Of a DNA stretch of 64,000 bases, positions 35,306 to 43,348 are shown piece by piece (the first letter of the stretch is position 1; each line of letters opens with the position of its first letter). The stretch lies in assembly GCF_001590605.1 (NCBI RefSeq), contig NZ_CP014504.1:124001-188000 (forward strand). Direction: 5' to 3'. Origin of the DNA: Pedobacter cryoconitis. GTDB lineage: Bacteria > Bacteroidota > Bacteroidia > Sphingobacteriales > Sphingobacteriaceae. The notes beneath the pieces were generated by a model, which was not told where the DNA came from, ran no database searches, and was given only the letters and a program-made list of their open reading frames with translations. Position numbers and translations under genes: made by a program.

Positions 35306-35980
35306 TTACAGGCTTCCACCATTTTGTAAATACTTGTCTTTGGCCAGTTTTTTAATGTCACTGATTTCCAGAACTTGTTTAGCATAACCATTATGTACTG
35401 CATTAATCATAGCCTGTCCCAATTCATTCAGGCTGATGATGTTTTTGGGTGAAAAAACTTTGATGATGTTTACAATAACTACATAAAGCATTTTGGCATT
35501 TTTTTGCCCTTTTGCAGGCGACATGCCACCCGGACGGAAATTGTATTGTCCTTTAAAAGGTAATTTTATCAAATCGTTTTCAGTTTTACCTTTTACCCGC
35601 GCCCACATTGTTTTACTTTTCTCTGTACTATCAGTATATGCACCAGTGATGTAATTGAAAACCATTGCTGGATTAATCTTAACCAATGTTTTTGCAAATT
35701 GCAGGGTTGTATCATAAGTAATGACAGTGTATTTTTCTTCATTAATTCCTAAAGAACTGATACCGGCACAGAAAAAGCAGGCATCATAACCTTTTAATGA
35801 ATTGCTAAAGTCTTTTATTTTCAAAAAATCAGGGACTAATAATTCCTTTAGTTTGGGATGTGCAATTTCTAAATGTTTTCTATTGACCATCAATATTTCT
35901 GTAATAGCATTATTTTGCAGGCATTCTAATAAAACGCCCTGACCAGCCATTCCTGTGGCCCCTGTTACTATTATTTTCAT
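35306..35980 (-). CDS. NAD(P)-binding Rossmann-fold protein, atypical SDR
   Basis: A 224-residue protein beginning KIIVTGATGMAGQGVLLECL, the glycine-rich dinucleotide motif of extended or atypical SDRs. YITGAYTDSTEKSKTMWARVKGKTEND occupies the catalytic Tyr/Lys region, but the classical YxxxK is not evident, which places it among nucleoside-diphosphate-sugar epimerase-like proteins of unknown activity. It is 7 bases downstream of the larger SDR gene and 26 bases upstream of the AraC gene. Confidence 0.85.
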   Translation of the reverse strand: MKIIVTGATGMAGQGVLLECLQNNAITEILMVNRKHLEIAHPKLKELLVPDFLKIKDFSNSLKGYDACFFCAGISSLGINEEKYTVITYDTTLQFAKTLVKINPAMVFNYITGAYTDSTEKSKTMWARVKGKTENDLIKLPFKGQYNFRPGGMSPAKGQKNAKMLYVVIVNIIKVFSPKNIISLNELGQAMINAVHNGYAKQVLEISDIKKLAKDKYLQNGGSL

Positions 35981-35987
35981 CGTAGAT

Positions 35988-37034
35988 TTAAATTTTGTTC
36001 AGGTTATATTTTAATAAACTTTCTGCAGCAGCCAGAACCGCCTGTTCATTGGTTCTGGGTTGCCAGCCTAAAAGTTTTCTTGCTTTTTCATTGCTCGCAT
36101 TGCGATTGATGCCCAGCATTGGTACAATTGCCCTTGCTTTCGGACTGAATATTGCAGCCAAACGAACAAGCCAATCCGGTAACGTTTTTGTTGACGCATT
36201 TTTTGCAGCCTCTGGTAGCTCCTGTTTCAAGAATTGAGAGATCTGCGGCAGAGACATGGTGCCACCTGCCAGTGCAATAAAACGTTGCCCATTAGCTGCA
36301 GGATTTGTCATCGCACGAATGTGTAAGTCTGCTACATCACGAACGTCCACAATACCCAAAACCAAATTGGGTATGGTTTTCATGGTGCCATCTAATATGC
36401 TTTTCAATAATTCATATCCGCTTGATAAATCAGCATTGAATGATGGACCGAAAATTCCCATTGGATTAATCACCGCAAGTTCTAAGCCCTGGCCTTCTGT
36501 TTTGATAAAATCCCAGGCAGCAAGTTCGGCCAGGACTTTAGACTTATTGTATGCTGATAATCCCTTTTCAGCGGGATCAGTCCAGCTCTCTTCTGTAATT
36601 AAGGCAGTTTTGACTTTATTGCTATAGCCAACAGCTCCAAAATTAGAAGTCATGACAACGCGTTTTACACCTGCATTTCTTGCGGCTTTCAATACACGAA
36701 ATGTTCCTTCTACTGCAGGTTTTATCATTTCATTTTCGTCTTTAGGTATTTTTAAATTAATAGGGGATGCAATGTGTAAAACATAGTCGCAGTCTTTTGC
36801 TGCTTCATCCCAATTTGCATCTCTGGTTAAATCTGCTTCTATAAATTTAAGCTTATCAAATTGAATAATGCCGGCTGTTTTTAGCATGGCCAGTATTTCT
36901 TTTTTACGGTCTAAAGAACGAATTGTAGTTTTTACCTGATAACCTTTTTGCAACAACTGATGGATAGCGTGAATACCCACAAAGCCTGTACCGCCTGTTA
37001 CTAAAATAAGTGTTTGGTTGTTTTCCTTTATCAT
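35988..37034 (-). CDS. NAD(P)-dependent epimerase/dehydratase, dihydroflavonol reductase-like SDR
   Basis: A 348-residue extended SDR. The nucleotide-binding motif is LVTGGTGFVGIHAIHQLLQKG, the active-site Ser region is MTSNFGAVGY and the catalytic pair is YNKSKVLAE. It resembles the dihydroflavonol-4-reductase/anthocyanidin-reductase type that reduces aldehydes or ketones. I choose the ATG at 37034. A near-consensus -7 box (CATCTTTG on the minus strand, 37053-37060) predicts transcription starting after the alternative ATG at 37055. It is the first gene of a three-gene operon. Confidence 0.9.
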   Translation of the reverse strand: MIKENNQTLILVTGGTGFVGIHAIHQLLQKGYQVKTTIRSLDRKKEILAMLKTAGIIQFDKLKFIEADLTRDANWDEAAKDCDYVLHIASPINLKIPKDENEMIKPAVEGTFRVLKAARNAGVKRVVMTSNFGAVGYSNKVKTALITEESWTDPAEKGLSAYNKSKVLAELAAWDFIKTEGQGLELAVINPMGIFGPSFNADLSSGYELLKSILDGTMKTIPNLVLGIVDVRDVADLHIRAMTNPAANGQRFIALAGGTMSLPQISQFLKQELPEAAKNASTKTLPDWLVRLAAIFSPKARAIVPMLGINRNASNEKARKLLGWQPRTNEQAVLAAAESLLKYNLNKI

Positions 37035-37060
37035 AATGATGAGATCAGGATACAAAGATG

Positions 37061-37365
37061 AGTGTTAATTTGAACTCAAGCTTTGTTGAAAAGTCCAAAG
37101 TTTAACTGTCAGGAAGCTCAGTACTTATATTTTTATTGGGAGTGATTGATGTTGATAGCGATCCATAATTCCGGTTTGTACCATCTTTATAAGACCACTG
37201 ATCCTAAAAAAACAGTTAGTTCATCGTAGAATGTTTGAGAGATATTACATATTTTAAAGCGCAGCGGTAAGCATTTGATGTAACATCCTGATTGGATAAT
37301 GAATAAAGCATCAAACAAGTAAAGCTTCTTAATTGTATTAAATACAGAAATTAAAATCAAAAGAA
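37061..37365. other. Intergenic stretch between divergent genes
   Basis: About 305 bases between the SDR operon and the alpha/beta hydrolase gene. Apart from the weak minus-strand promoter box at its left edge I see no hairpin, repeat or small gene. Confidence 0.5.
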
Positions 37366-38187
37366 ATGGGTAAAATTACAGTAAAAGACGGCACTGAAAT
37401 TTATTATAAAGACTGGGGAACCGGGCAACCACTTTTTTTTCATCACGGTTGGCCTTTATCCGGTGATGATTGGGATGGACAAATGATGTTTTTTCTGAAA
37501 CAAGGATACAGGGTTATTGCGCATGACCGCAGAGGACATGGAAGATCAAGTCAGGCTTCTGGCGGACATGATATGGATACTTATGCGGCTGATGTTGCAG
37601 AGCTTACACAAGCACTGGAGCTGAAAGATGCAATACATATAGGCCACTCCACTGGTGGTGGTGAAGTTATCCGTTACGTAGCAAAGTATGGACAAGGACG
37701 TGTGGCAAAAGCAGTACTTATAAGTGCTGTTACTCCAATAATGATACAATCAGAAAATAATCCGGACGGTGTTCCTTCGGCTGTTTTTGATGAGATCCGT
37801 GAAGGAACTGCAACTCAGCGCGCGCAATATTTTCAGGATTTTACGATTCCATTTTATGGCTATAATCGTGAAGGCGCAAAAATATCACAAGGTGTCAGAG
37901 ATAACTGGTGGCGTCAGGGAATGATGGGTGGGGTAAAAGCACATCATGACGGTATTAATGCATTTTCAGAAACAGATTTCACTGAAGATCTTAAAAGTGT
38001 AGATATTCCTGTACTGGTTCTGCATGGTGAAGATGATCAGATTGTTCCTTTTCCTATTTCGGGGGCGAAAGCAGTGAAGCTTTTAAAGCATGGAAAACTT
38101 ATTTCATACCCGGGTTTTCCTCATGGAATGCCAACAACCGAAGCTGAAACCATCAATGCAGATCTTTTAGCTTTCATTAAAAGTTAA
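37366..38187 (+). CDS. Alpha/beta hydrolase, non-heme chloroperoxidase-like
   Basis: A 273-residue cofactor-free haloperoxidase/esterase-type hydrolase. The nucleophile elbow is GHSTGGGE with Ser95. The acid is in HGEDDQIVPF and the His is in PGFPHGMPTT. The oxyanion region HHGWPLSGDDW and the HDRRGHGRSS motif are characteristic of the chloroperoxidase subgroup, whose physiological activity is usually esterase or perhydrolase. No signal peptide is present. A terminator follows. Confidence 0.93.
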   Translation: MGKITVKDGTEIYYKDWGTGQPLFFHHGWPLSGDDWDGQMMFFLKQGYRVIAHDRRGHGRSSQASGGHDMDTYAADVAELTQALELKDAIHIGHSTGGGEVIRYVAKYGQGRVAKAVLISAVTPIMIQSENNPDGVPSAVFDEIREGTATQRAQYFQDFTIPFYGYNREGAKISQGVRDNWWRQGMMGGVKAHHDGINAFSETDFTEDLKSVDIPVLVLHGEDDQIVPFPISGAKAVKLLKHGKLISYPGFPHGMPTTEAETINADLLAFIKS

Positions 38188-38233
38188 CTTCTATTCAACA
38201 GCTAAAAAACAGTAACAGCTGAATAATTAACAC

Positions 38234-38281
38234 TAAAAAAATGCCCCCAGGCAGTGTACAATCTGCTGAGGGCATTTTTTT
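38234..38281. terminator. Bidirectional terminator
   Basis: AAAAAATGCCCCCAGGCAG pairs with CTGCTGAGGGCATTTTTT with one mismatch and one bulge. It separates the convergent hydrolase and Cys-rich peptide genes. Confidence 0.8.
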
Positions 38282-38296
38282 TGCTAATCAAATCAA

Positions 38297-38515
38297 TTAA
38301 TGAACAGGGCTGCCACAGCCTTCACCGTTATCTCCAAGAGAATCTACTCCTGGAATAGTGCCGTCCGGACAAAAAGAAGTACAGGAATTCTGTCTTTTCA
38401 CACTGCCTTCATAACAAAAACAACTGCAACCTGCAGGAGGAATTGGTTTTCTTCCACCCATAACATCTCTCATGTCTTTTCTTGACAGTTTTTGAACTTC
38501 ATTTAAAGTTTTCAT
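38297..38515 (-). CDS. Cys-rich peptide with a double-glycine leader (candidate secreted or modified peptide)
   Basis: A 72-residue precursor-like peptide. Residues 1-21 (MKTLNEVQKLSRKDMRDVMGG) have the form of Bacteroidota GG leaders, with LSRxxM before a double glycine. The predicted mature part of 51 residues holds six Cys at 30, 32, 34, 45, 49 and 67, plus many Gly and Pro. By analogy with GG-leader peptides it would be cut after the GG by a C39-peptidase-containing exporter. The cysteines could form disulfides or be modified. No exporter or modifying enzyme is adjacent. It stands alone, sharing a terminator with the hydrolase gene. Confidence 0.8.
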   Translation of the reverse strand: MKTLNEVQKLSRKDMRDVMGGRKPIPPAGCSCFCYEGSVKRQNSCTSFCPDGTIPGVDSLGDNGEGCGSPVH

Positions 38516-38738
38516 ACTAATTTATTTTAAGTCTTGTTAAGTCAGCTACGAATTACTAGAAGCTTAAATTAAATGTAATGAAATTTATAGATAATAGATT
38601 AATTGTAGTTAAATAATTACGAAGAGTTGTGTTTTTTTGTTAATTCAAGCTTATTATATATTTTCTGATCAGCGTTAAGCCTTGCTTGTCTAAAACAGTT
38701 GTGGATCCGATCAGGTCAATCCTAATACAGCAGCTATA

Positions 38739-38765
38739 TTGTTTTACAGAATGTAGGTACATTTG
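38739..38765 (+). promoter_or_regulatory. Promoter of the AraC gene at 38788
   Basis: TTG (38739-38741) and TACATTTG (38758-38765) are separated by 16 bases. The predicted start near 38772 is 16 bases before the ATG. Confidence 0.6.
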
Positions 38766-38787
38766 ACTCGATGTCAACTCCATTAAA

Positions 38788-39645
38788 ATGAAAATCATAC
38801 CGATCAGGCATATCAATGAAACACGAAAAGAACCGGGTTTATCGGGAAACTTTAGCATCCGGAACCTCAGTGATTTACTTGCCGGACAAGATATGCTACA
38901 GGAGCTTCACAGACATGATTTCTTTTATGTTCTTGTTTTAAACAAAGGTATTGGTGATCATGAGATTGATTTTACAACCTATACTATTTGTGATCATTCA
39001 GTTTTCTTTATGCGTCCAGGGCAGGTACATCAACTCCGGTTAAAGGCAAAAAGTACTGGGTACCTGATCCAATTTGGAAATGAATTCTTTTGCTCAAATG
39101 AAAAAGTATCAAACCAGCTATTGCGCAAAGCAGGCAGTTTCAATTATTATCAGTTTAATCCTGATAAATTTCAAAAGCTACTGGCCATATTAAATCATAT
39201 TTTCCAGGAATATACTGTCAAAGAAGGGAAATATCAGCAAGTTATTAAAGCAAATATGGATGTTTTCCTGATTGAGCTTATCAGGCAGCAAAACAAAGAT
39301 ATTTCTGAACATGACAACCTCTATTCGCAGGAAATAATGGAAAAGTTCTCAGAATTATTAGAAAAGCATGCTGTTGAACATAAACAAGTAACTCAATATG
39401 CAGCTATGCTAAATCTTTCTACGTATCAGCTTAATTCAATCGCTAAGTCAATGCTGGGCAAAACTTGTTCAGCGCTCATTAATGCGTATATGATATTGGA
39501 AGCGAAAAGAAATCTTCTGGCAACAGCGAATCAAATTAATCAAATTGCCTGTCATTTAGGATATGAAGATGTTTCCTACTTTATCAGGTTCTTTAAAAAA
39601 CATACCGGGTATTCTCCTGAGATGTTTAGGCATAACTTAAAATAA
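38788..39645 (+). CDS. AraC family transcriptional regulator
   Basis: A 285-residue regulator with an N-terminal cupin domain (LHRHDFFYVLVLNKGIGDHEID, FFMRPGQVHQL) and a C-terminal AraC domain whose second motif is INQIACHLGYEDVSYFIRFFKKHTGYSPEMFR. It differs in sequence from the two paralogous AraC proteins in this window. The methyltransferase gene 90 bases downstream has a palindrome in its promoter and could be a target, which is untested inference. Confidence 0.92.
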   Translation: MKIIPIRHINETRKEPGLSGNFSIRNLSDLLAGQDMLQELHRHDFFYVLVLNKGIGDHEIDFTTYTICDHSVFFMRPGQVHQLRLKAKSTGYLIQFGNEFFCSNEKVSNQLLRKAGSFNYYQFNPDKFQKLLAILNHIFQEYTVKEGKYQQVIKANMDVFLIELIRQQNKDISEHDNLYSQEIMEKFSELLEKHAVEHKQVTQYAAMLNLSTYQLNSIAKSMLGKTCSALINAYMILEAKRNLLATANQINQIACHLGYEDVSYFIRFFKKHTGYSPEMFRHNLK

Positions 39646-39673
39646 ATCCTATAAAACTAATTTTTTGTCCTGT

Positions 39674-39693
39674 CTTCTGGTTGAAACCAGAAG
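39674..39693. promoter_or_regulatory. Perfect 20-bp inverted repeat inside a promoter (candidate operator)
   Basis: CTTCTGGTTGAAACCAGAAG has 9-bp arms around GA. It ends one base before the -7 box at 39695-39702, exactly where a repressor would block polymerase. Confidence 0.6.
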
Positions 39694-39694
39694 T

Positions 39695-39702
39695 TACTTT
39701 TG
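39695..39702 (+). promoter_or_regulatory. Candidate -7 box TACTTTTG for the methyltransferase gene
   Basis: It matches TAnnTTTG, with a predicted start near 39709. The -33 element is not clear, as expected if an activator or repressor acts at the adjoining palindrome. Confidence 0.5.
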
Positions 39703-39735
39703 TAGTAAGAATTATTATCGGGAAGTTTTAAATTA

Positions 39736-40380
39736 ATGTATATGAATAAGTCTGTAGAAGAAGAAGCTGAAAATAAATGGAATAACCGTTATCAGGAAGC
39801 ACATTATGCTTACGGGAAAGGTCCTAATTTGTTTTTTAAAGAATGGCTTTACAAATTTGAACCCGGAGCTATATTAATGCCTGCCGACGGCGAAGGGCGT
39901 AATGGAGTATTTGCTGCTCAGCTTGGTTGGAAAGTCACTTCATTGGATCTGAGTATAGCTGGAAAATCAAAGGCTTTACAACTTGCTGAAGAGAAGCATG
40001 TCGCCTTGGAGTATATCGTTGGAGATTTGGAGCAACTCGGATTCGAAAAAGAATCATTTGATGCCATCGGACTCATCTATGCACACTTTGCAGCTGAAAA
40101 GAAGTCTCTGTTTCATAAAAAAATGGATAGCTATCTTAAACCAGGAGGCATCATTATCCTGGAAGCTTTCAGTAAAAAGCATTTAGAACTGAATAACCTC
40201 GACCCTAAAGTTGGCGGGCCAAAAGATATCGATATGCTATTCTCTAAAGCAGAAATAGCTGCTGACTTTGAAAATTATGAGCCATTAATTCTGGAGGAAG
40301 TGGAAGCATTTTTAAATGAAGGAGAATATCATATTGGAAAAAGTGCCATAGTCAGGTTCGTTGGCAGAAAACTTTATTGA
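39736..40380 (+). CDS. Class I SAM-dependent methyltransferase
   Basis: A 214-residue methyltransferase of the TehB/thiopurine-like group. The SAM-binding motif I region is LMPADGEGRNGVFAAQLG, motif II is SLDLSIAGKSKALQLA and motif IV is FDAIGLIYAHF. The N-terminal WNNRYQEAHYAYGKGPN segment is typical of small-molecule methyltransferases of this group, but the substrate is unknown. A second ATG two codons later could be the start. The promoter contains a perfect palindrome. Confidence 0.88.
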   Translation: MYMNKSVEEEAENKWNNRYQEAHYAYGKGPNLFFKEWLYKFEPGAILMPADGEGRNGVFAAQLGWKVTSLDLSIAGKSKALQLAEEKHVALEYIVGDLEQLGFEKESFDAIGLIYAHFAAEKKSLFHKKMDSYLKPGGIIILEAFSKKHLELNNLDPKVGGPKDIDMLFSKAEIAADFENYEPLILEEVEAFLNEGEYHIGKSAIVRFVGRKLY

Positions 40381-40463
40381 TATAAATTAAATATAATTTT
40401 AATTTATTTAATTATAATTAGAAGGGTAAATCCTAATGCATAACCGCACTTAACTTGACAAAT

Positions 40464-40841
40464 ATGAACGATCAAATATCTGAATTAGAAATATTAAATT
40501 ATATCAATGCTCACACGCTTGTTGGAATCAAAGGAGGGACAAACAGAGCGACATTTCTGGAGATCTGGATGGTTTCTGTTGGTCAGCGGATTTTTGCCAG
40601 AAGCTGGGGAATGAATAATAAAAGCTGGTTTACTGAATTCGTTTCGCAGGGTGTCGGGCAACTAAAACTAGGAGCGCATAGCATTGAAGTTCAAGGTCAG
40701 CAGTTGAAAGACGAGCAAATGAATAAACTGATCGATCAGGCTTATAAGGACAAGTATATTCAAAAGGAAAATGAACCCTATGTAAATGAGATCACTGAAG
40801 CGAAATATCATAACTTCACAATGGAGTTCTTTCCTTTATAA
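40464..40841 (+). CDS. DUF2255 family protein
   Basis: A 125-residue soluble protein. The pattern EIWMVSVGQRIFARSWGMNNKSWFTEF matches DUF2255, whose members have a flavin-reductase-like split-barrel look but no assigned activity. The ATG at 40464 is used rather than an in-frame TTG at 40455. It is a single gene preceded by a very AT-rich spacer. Confidence 0.82.
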   Translation: MNDQISELEILNYINAHTLVGIKGGTNRATFLEIWMVSVGQRIFARSWGMNNKSWFTEFVSQGVGQLKLGAHSIEVQGQQLKDEQMNKLIDQAYKDKYIQKENEPYVNEITEAKYHNFTMEFFPL

Positions 40842-40864
40842 ATTAGCGTACAGCAGTCTTGTTT

Positions 40865-41632
40865 TTATTGCGGTTCCGTGGTGCCTTTAGTATTCAGTTC
40901 CTTTTGTTTCTCCATATTGAACTTAAAAAGCTCTTCCGTTGAGACTAATTTCCGCTTGCATTTTTCTATATCTGTACCTTCTTCTGACCATAAGTAGGGG
41001 CGGAAACTATAAGATTTACTTCCATCCAGGTTCGCAATGAATTGATTCCATGTGGACCACCTTAAACCTTTATAAAAGGCAGACAAGTCGCTGTCAAAAC
41101 AGAAACGGATAAATTCACTATAACCAAGACCGAGCGGTTCCCATTTTAAACTGTTAGGAGCCAGGTAATAAACATTCTTTAAGTCCTCTCCAAATGCCCC
41201 GTAGTTTATCGCAAAAAAACCGCCGGCAGCATCATCAGCTACTAAAAGATAAGTTGGTTTATCCCCATATTCCTGGATGGTCTTTCCTTTGTTCCATTCT
41301 GAAACAGAACGGTTCAATTTTTTGCTTCCTGATCCCAGAATTCTTAACCAGCCATCATCAACCATAATTCCACCGCTATTGTAAATGACTGCACCCAAAG
41401 TGGAATAAGTGGAAACCTGGGTGTTGAACAATACATTTTTAGCTTCAACTGAATCAAATTCAAGCACCTGAACTTTATTCTTTGCAGAATCAATCCACTT
41501 CTGAACTAATGGCCAGGCGGGATCTGTTTGATTAATTAGCTCATTCAGACTTTGCATTTTGTTTTGTGCAAAGGTGACTGCTGACATTAGGGTAAAACCC
41601 AGTATTAAGAGATTTTTAATTGCGCTTTTCAT
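40865..41632 (-). CDS. DUF2625 family secreted protein
   Basis: A 255-residue protein with a cleavable signal peptide (KSAIKNLLILGFTLMSAVTFAQ) and a mature region matching DUF2625: MQSLNELINQTDPAWPLVQKWI, GAVIYNSGGIMVDDGWLRILG, LVADDAAGGFFAINYGAFG and SEFIRFCFDSDLSAFYKGLRW. I choose the ATG at 41632, because it puts the signal peptide at the N-terminus and a -7 box (41654-41661) lies just upstream. The function is unknown; location is probably periplasmic. Confidence 0.88.
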   Translation of the reverse strand: MKSAIKNLLILGFTLMSAVTFAQNKMQSLNELINQTDPAWPLVQKWIDSAKNKVQVLEFDSVEAKNVLFNTQVSTYSTLGAVIYNSGGIMVDDGWLRILGSGSKKLNRSVSEWNKGKTIQEYGDKPTYLLVADDAAGGFFAINYGAFGEDLKNVYYLAPNSLKWEPLGLGYSEFIRFCFDSDLSAFYKGLRWSTWNQFIANLDGSKSYSFRPYLWSEEGTDIEKCKRKLVSTEELFKFNMEKQKELNTKGTTEPQ

Positions 41633-41653
41633 CGAAATGGAACTTATCTTTTC

Positions 41654-41661
41654 CAAAGATA
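41654..41661 (-). promoter_or_regulatory. Candidate -7 box TATCTTTG for the DUF2625 gene
   Basis: On the minus strand it matches TAnnTTTG, with a start near 41647. It lies downstream of the longer alternative start at 41752 and so rules that out. Confidence 0.5.
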
Positions 41662-41814
41662 GAATGATTTTAATAACCAGTGGTCTGAAAATATTTTTAT
41701 AGCTGAAAAAGAAATATTGATTAAGCTTATGGAAAGACATATGGAGCAGCATCCATATTATAAATGAGCAAGAAGTATTTTATAGTATAGTGCTAACCTC
41801 TAAATTTTAAAGCA

Positions 41815-42639
41815 ATGTTAGGTTCAAAAATCGATTTATTTGGCAGTGAGTGGCTTGATGTAGTATTTGAGCAGAAAAACAAAAGTTATGGTGCTTATAT
41901 GCTCCGCAGACAAAGTTCTTCTGACACAGTTAAAGCACTTTTTATTGCAGGAACACTTTTCATCCTGCTGTTTTTATCTCCTAAAATTATTAGCCTGATT
42001 AAAGGCAGTAATACATTGGATGAGCATCAGGAGATAACAAGGGAGGTAACCGTTCAGGCTACTCCTCCAGTAGTTAAACATGAAACTCCGCCACCTGCTG
42101 CAGTTGTACCGCCCCGTGCTAAAGAGCCCAGTGTTAAATTCCCGCCGCCAATAGTTGTGGACAGAGAGGTTGAAACAGATCCAGTGCAGATTAAGGATCT
42201 TGTGAATGCAAATCCAGGGCAGAAAAACATCGTTGGTGATCCGGATGGACAAGTTGTAGTGACAGGGCCAACCGGTGATGGACTGGCAAAACAAGCCGCG
42301 GTTGAGGAAGATCCAAAGGTTTACGACTTTGTAAACCTGGAGGTTCAGCCCGCTTTTCCTGGAGGAATAGCTCAATTTTACACCTACTTGTCCAAGGCAA
42401 TTAGATTTCCTGAAGCAGCTCAGGAAGCTAATGTACAGGGTAAGGTTTTTGTATCTTTCATTGTAGAAACAAACGGTAGATTGACGGATATCAAGGTAGA
42501 AAGGAAATTGGGTTATGGCACTGATGAAGAAGCTATTCGGGTATTAAAAGCTAGTCCGGTATGGACTCCTGGTATTCAGAATGGAATAAAGGTTCGGGTA
42601 AGGTATAATATTCCGATCAGTTTCTCTCTTGCGCAATAA
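41815..42639 (+). CDS. TonB-family energy transducer
   Basis: A 274-residue protein that couples the proton motive force to outer-membrane transporters. The short cytoplasmic start contains WLDVVFEQKNKSYGAYMLRR, a Bacteroidota TonB hallmark. A single membrane helix follows at about 42-60, then a Pro-rich periplasmic linker (PPPAAVVPPRAKEP) and the C-terminal TonB domain from about 180 (FPGGIAQFYTYLSKAIRFPEAA, VQGKVFVSFIVETNGRLTDIKV). There are no exbBD genes nearby, so this is probably one of several TonB copies. Confidence 0.94.
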   Translation: MLGSKIDLFGSEWLDVVFEQKNKSYGAYMLRRQSSSDTVKALFIAGTLFILLFLSPKIISLIKGSNTLDEHQEITREVTVQATPPVVKHETPPPAAVVPPRAKEPSVKFPPPIVVDREVETDPVQIKDLVNANPGQKNIVGDPDGQVVVTGPTGDGLAKQAAVEEDPKVYDFVNLEVQPAFPGGIAQFYTYLSKAIRFPEAAQEANVQGKVFVSFIVETNGRLTDIKVERKLGYGTDEEAIRVLKASPVWTPGIQNGIKVRVRYNIPISFSLAQ

Positions 42640-42644
42640 AATAA

Positions 42645-42682
42645 CAAACAGGACGCATCAATAAACCGGTACGCCCTGTTTG
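42645..42682. terminator. Hairpin between the convergent TonB and GNAT genes
   Basis: CAAACAGGACG and CGCCCTGTTTG pair with one mismatch over a 16-base loop. Short T and A tracts on the two sides allow use by both strands. Confidence 0.45.
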
Positions 42683-42698
42683 CTCTTGAAATTACTTT

Positions 42699-43208
42699 TT
42701 ATTCAGCTGAAGTTCTTTTTCCTAATATTTTAAGACTTTTCTCTTCGCCATCTAGTACAGCTACATGAGGTAATGTACCCCAGTCTTCAAAACCAAAATG
42801 TCTGAATAATCTTAAACTAGGTTCATTATGTGCAAAGATAAATCCTAAAACAGTCGTTATTCCCAGCGCAGTGCAACGACTCAATGAATCAGCCAATGTT
42901 CTTTTACCCATCCCTTTACCACGTTGATTCTCCTCCAGGTAAATACTTATTTCTGCAGTACCGTTATACGCAGGTCTGCCGTAAAAAGCTTGTAAGCTTA
43001 TCCAGCCAACAATCTCTTTGTTTTTGTTTTCAATTATCCAAAGTGGATGTTTATCTGCAGTATGTTGTTCAAACCATTTTATTTTACTCTCTACGGTTAC
43101 AGGCTCGGTGTCAGCCGTTACCATTCTTGAAGGAATTGTTGAATTATAAATGGCTACAATTGTTTCCAGGTCAGATAATGTGGCATTTCTGTAGTTTATT
43201 TCTTCCAT
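42699..43208 (-). CDS. GNAT N-acetyltransferase, phosphinothricin-acetyltransferase-like
   Basis: A 169-residue GNAT enzyme that moves acetyl from acetyl-CoA to an amine. It starts EINYRNATLSDLETIVAIYNSTI, and the CoA-binding motif A is EISIYLEENQRGKGMGKRTL. The ending HNEPSLRLFRHFGFEDWG matches the phosphinothricin/methionine-sulfoximine acetyltransferase group (Pat/YncA). The substrate is not determined. It is a single gene. Confidence 0.92.
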   Translation of the reverse strand: MEEINYRNATLSDLETIVAIYNSTIPSRMVTADTEPVTVESKIKWFEQHTADKHPLWIIENKNKEIVGWISLQAFYGRPAYNGTAEISIYLEENQRGKGMGKRTLADSLSRCTALGITTVLGFIFAHNEPSLRLFRHFGFEDWGTLPHVAVLDGEEKSLKILGKRTSAE

Positions 43209-43348
43209 TCACTTGAATACATGATTAATATTGGCCTATTTAAATCTTTTTATTGCTTTAGACTGGTGAAATTAGAAATGTTATCTGTGAAACTGAAATT
43301 TTTAACAGATTTTTTGCTTTATCTGGTAAAAAGGCAGAAGTTTATTTA

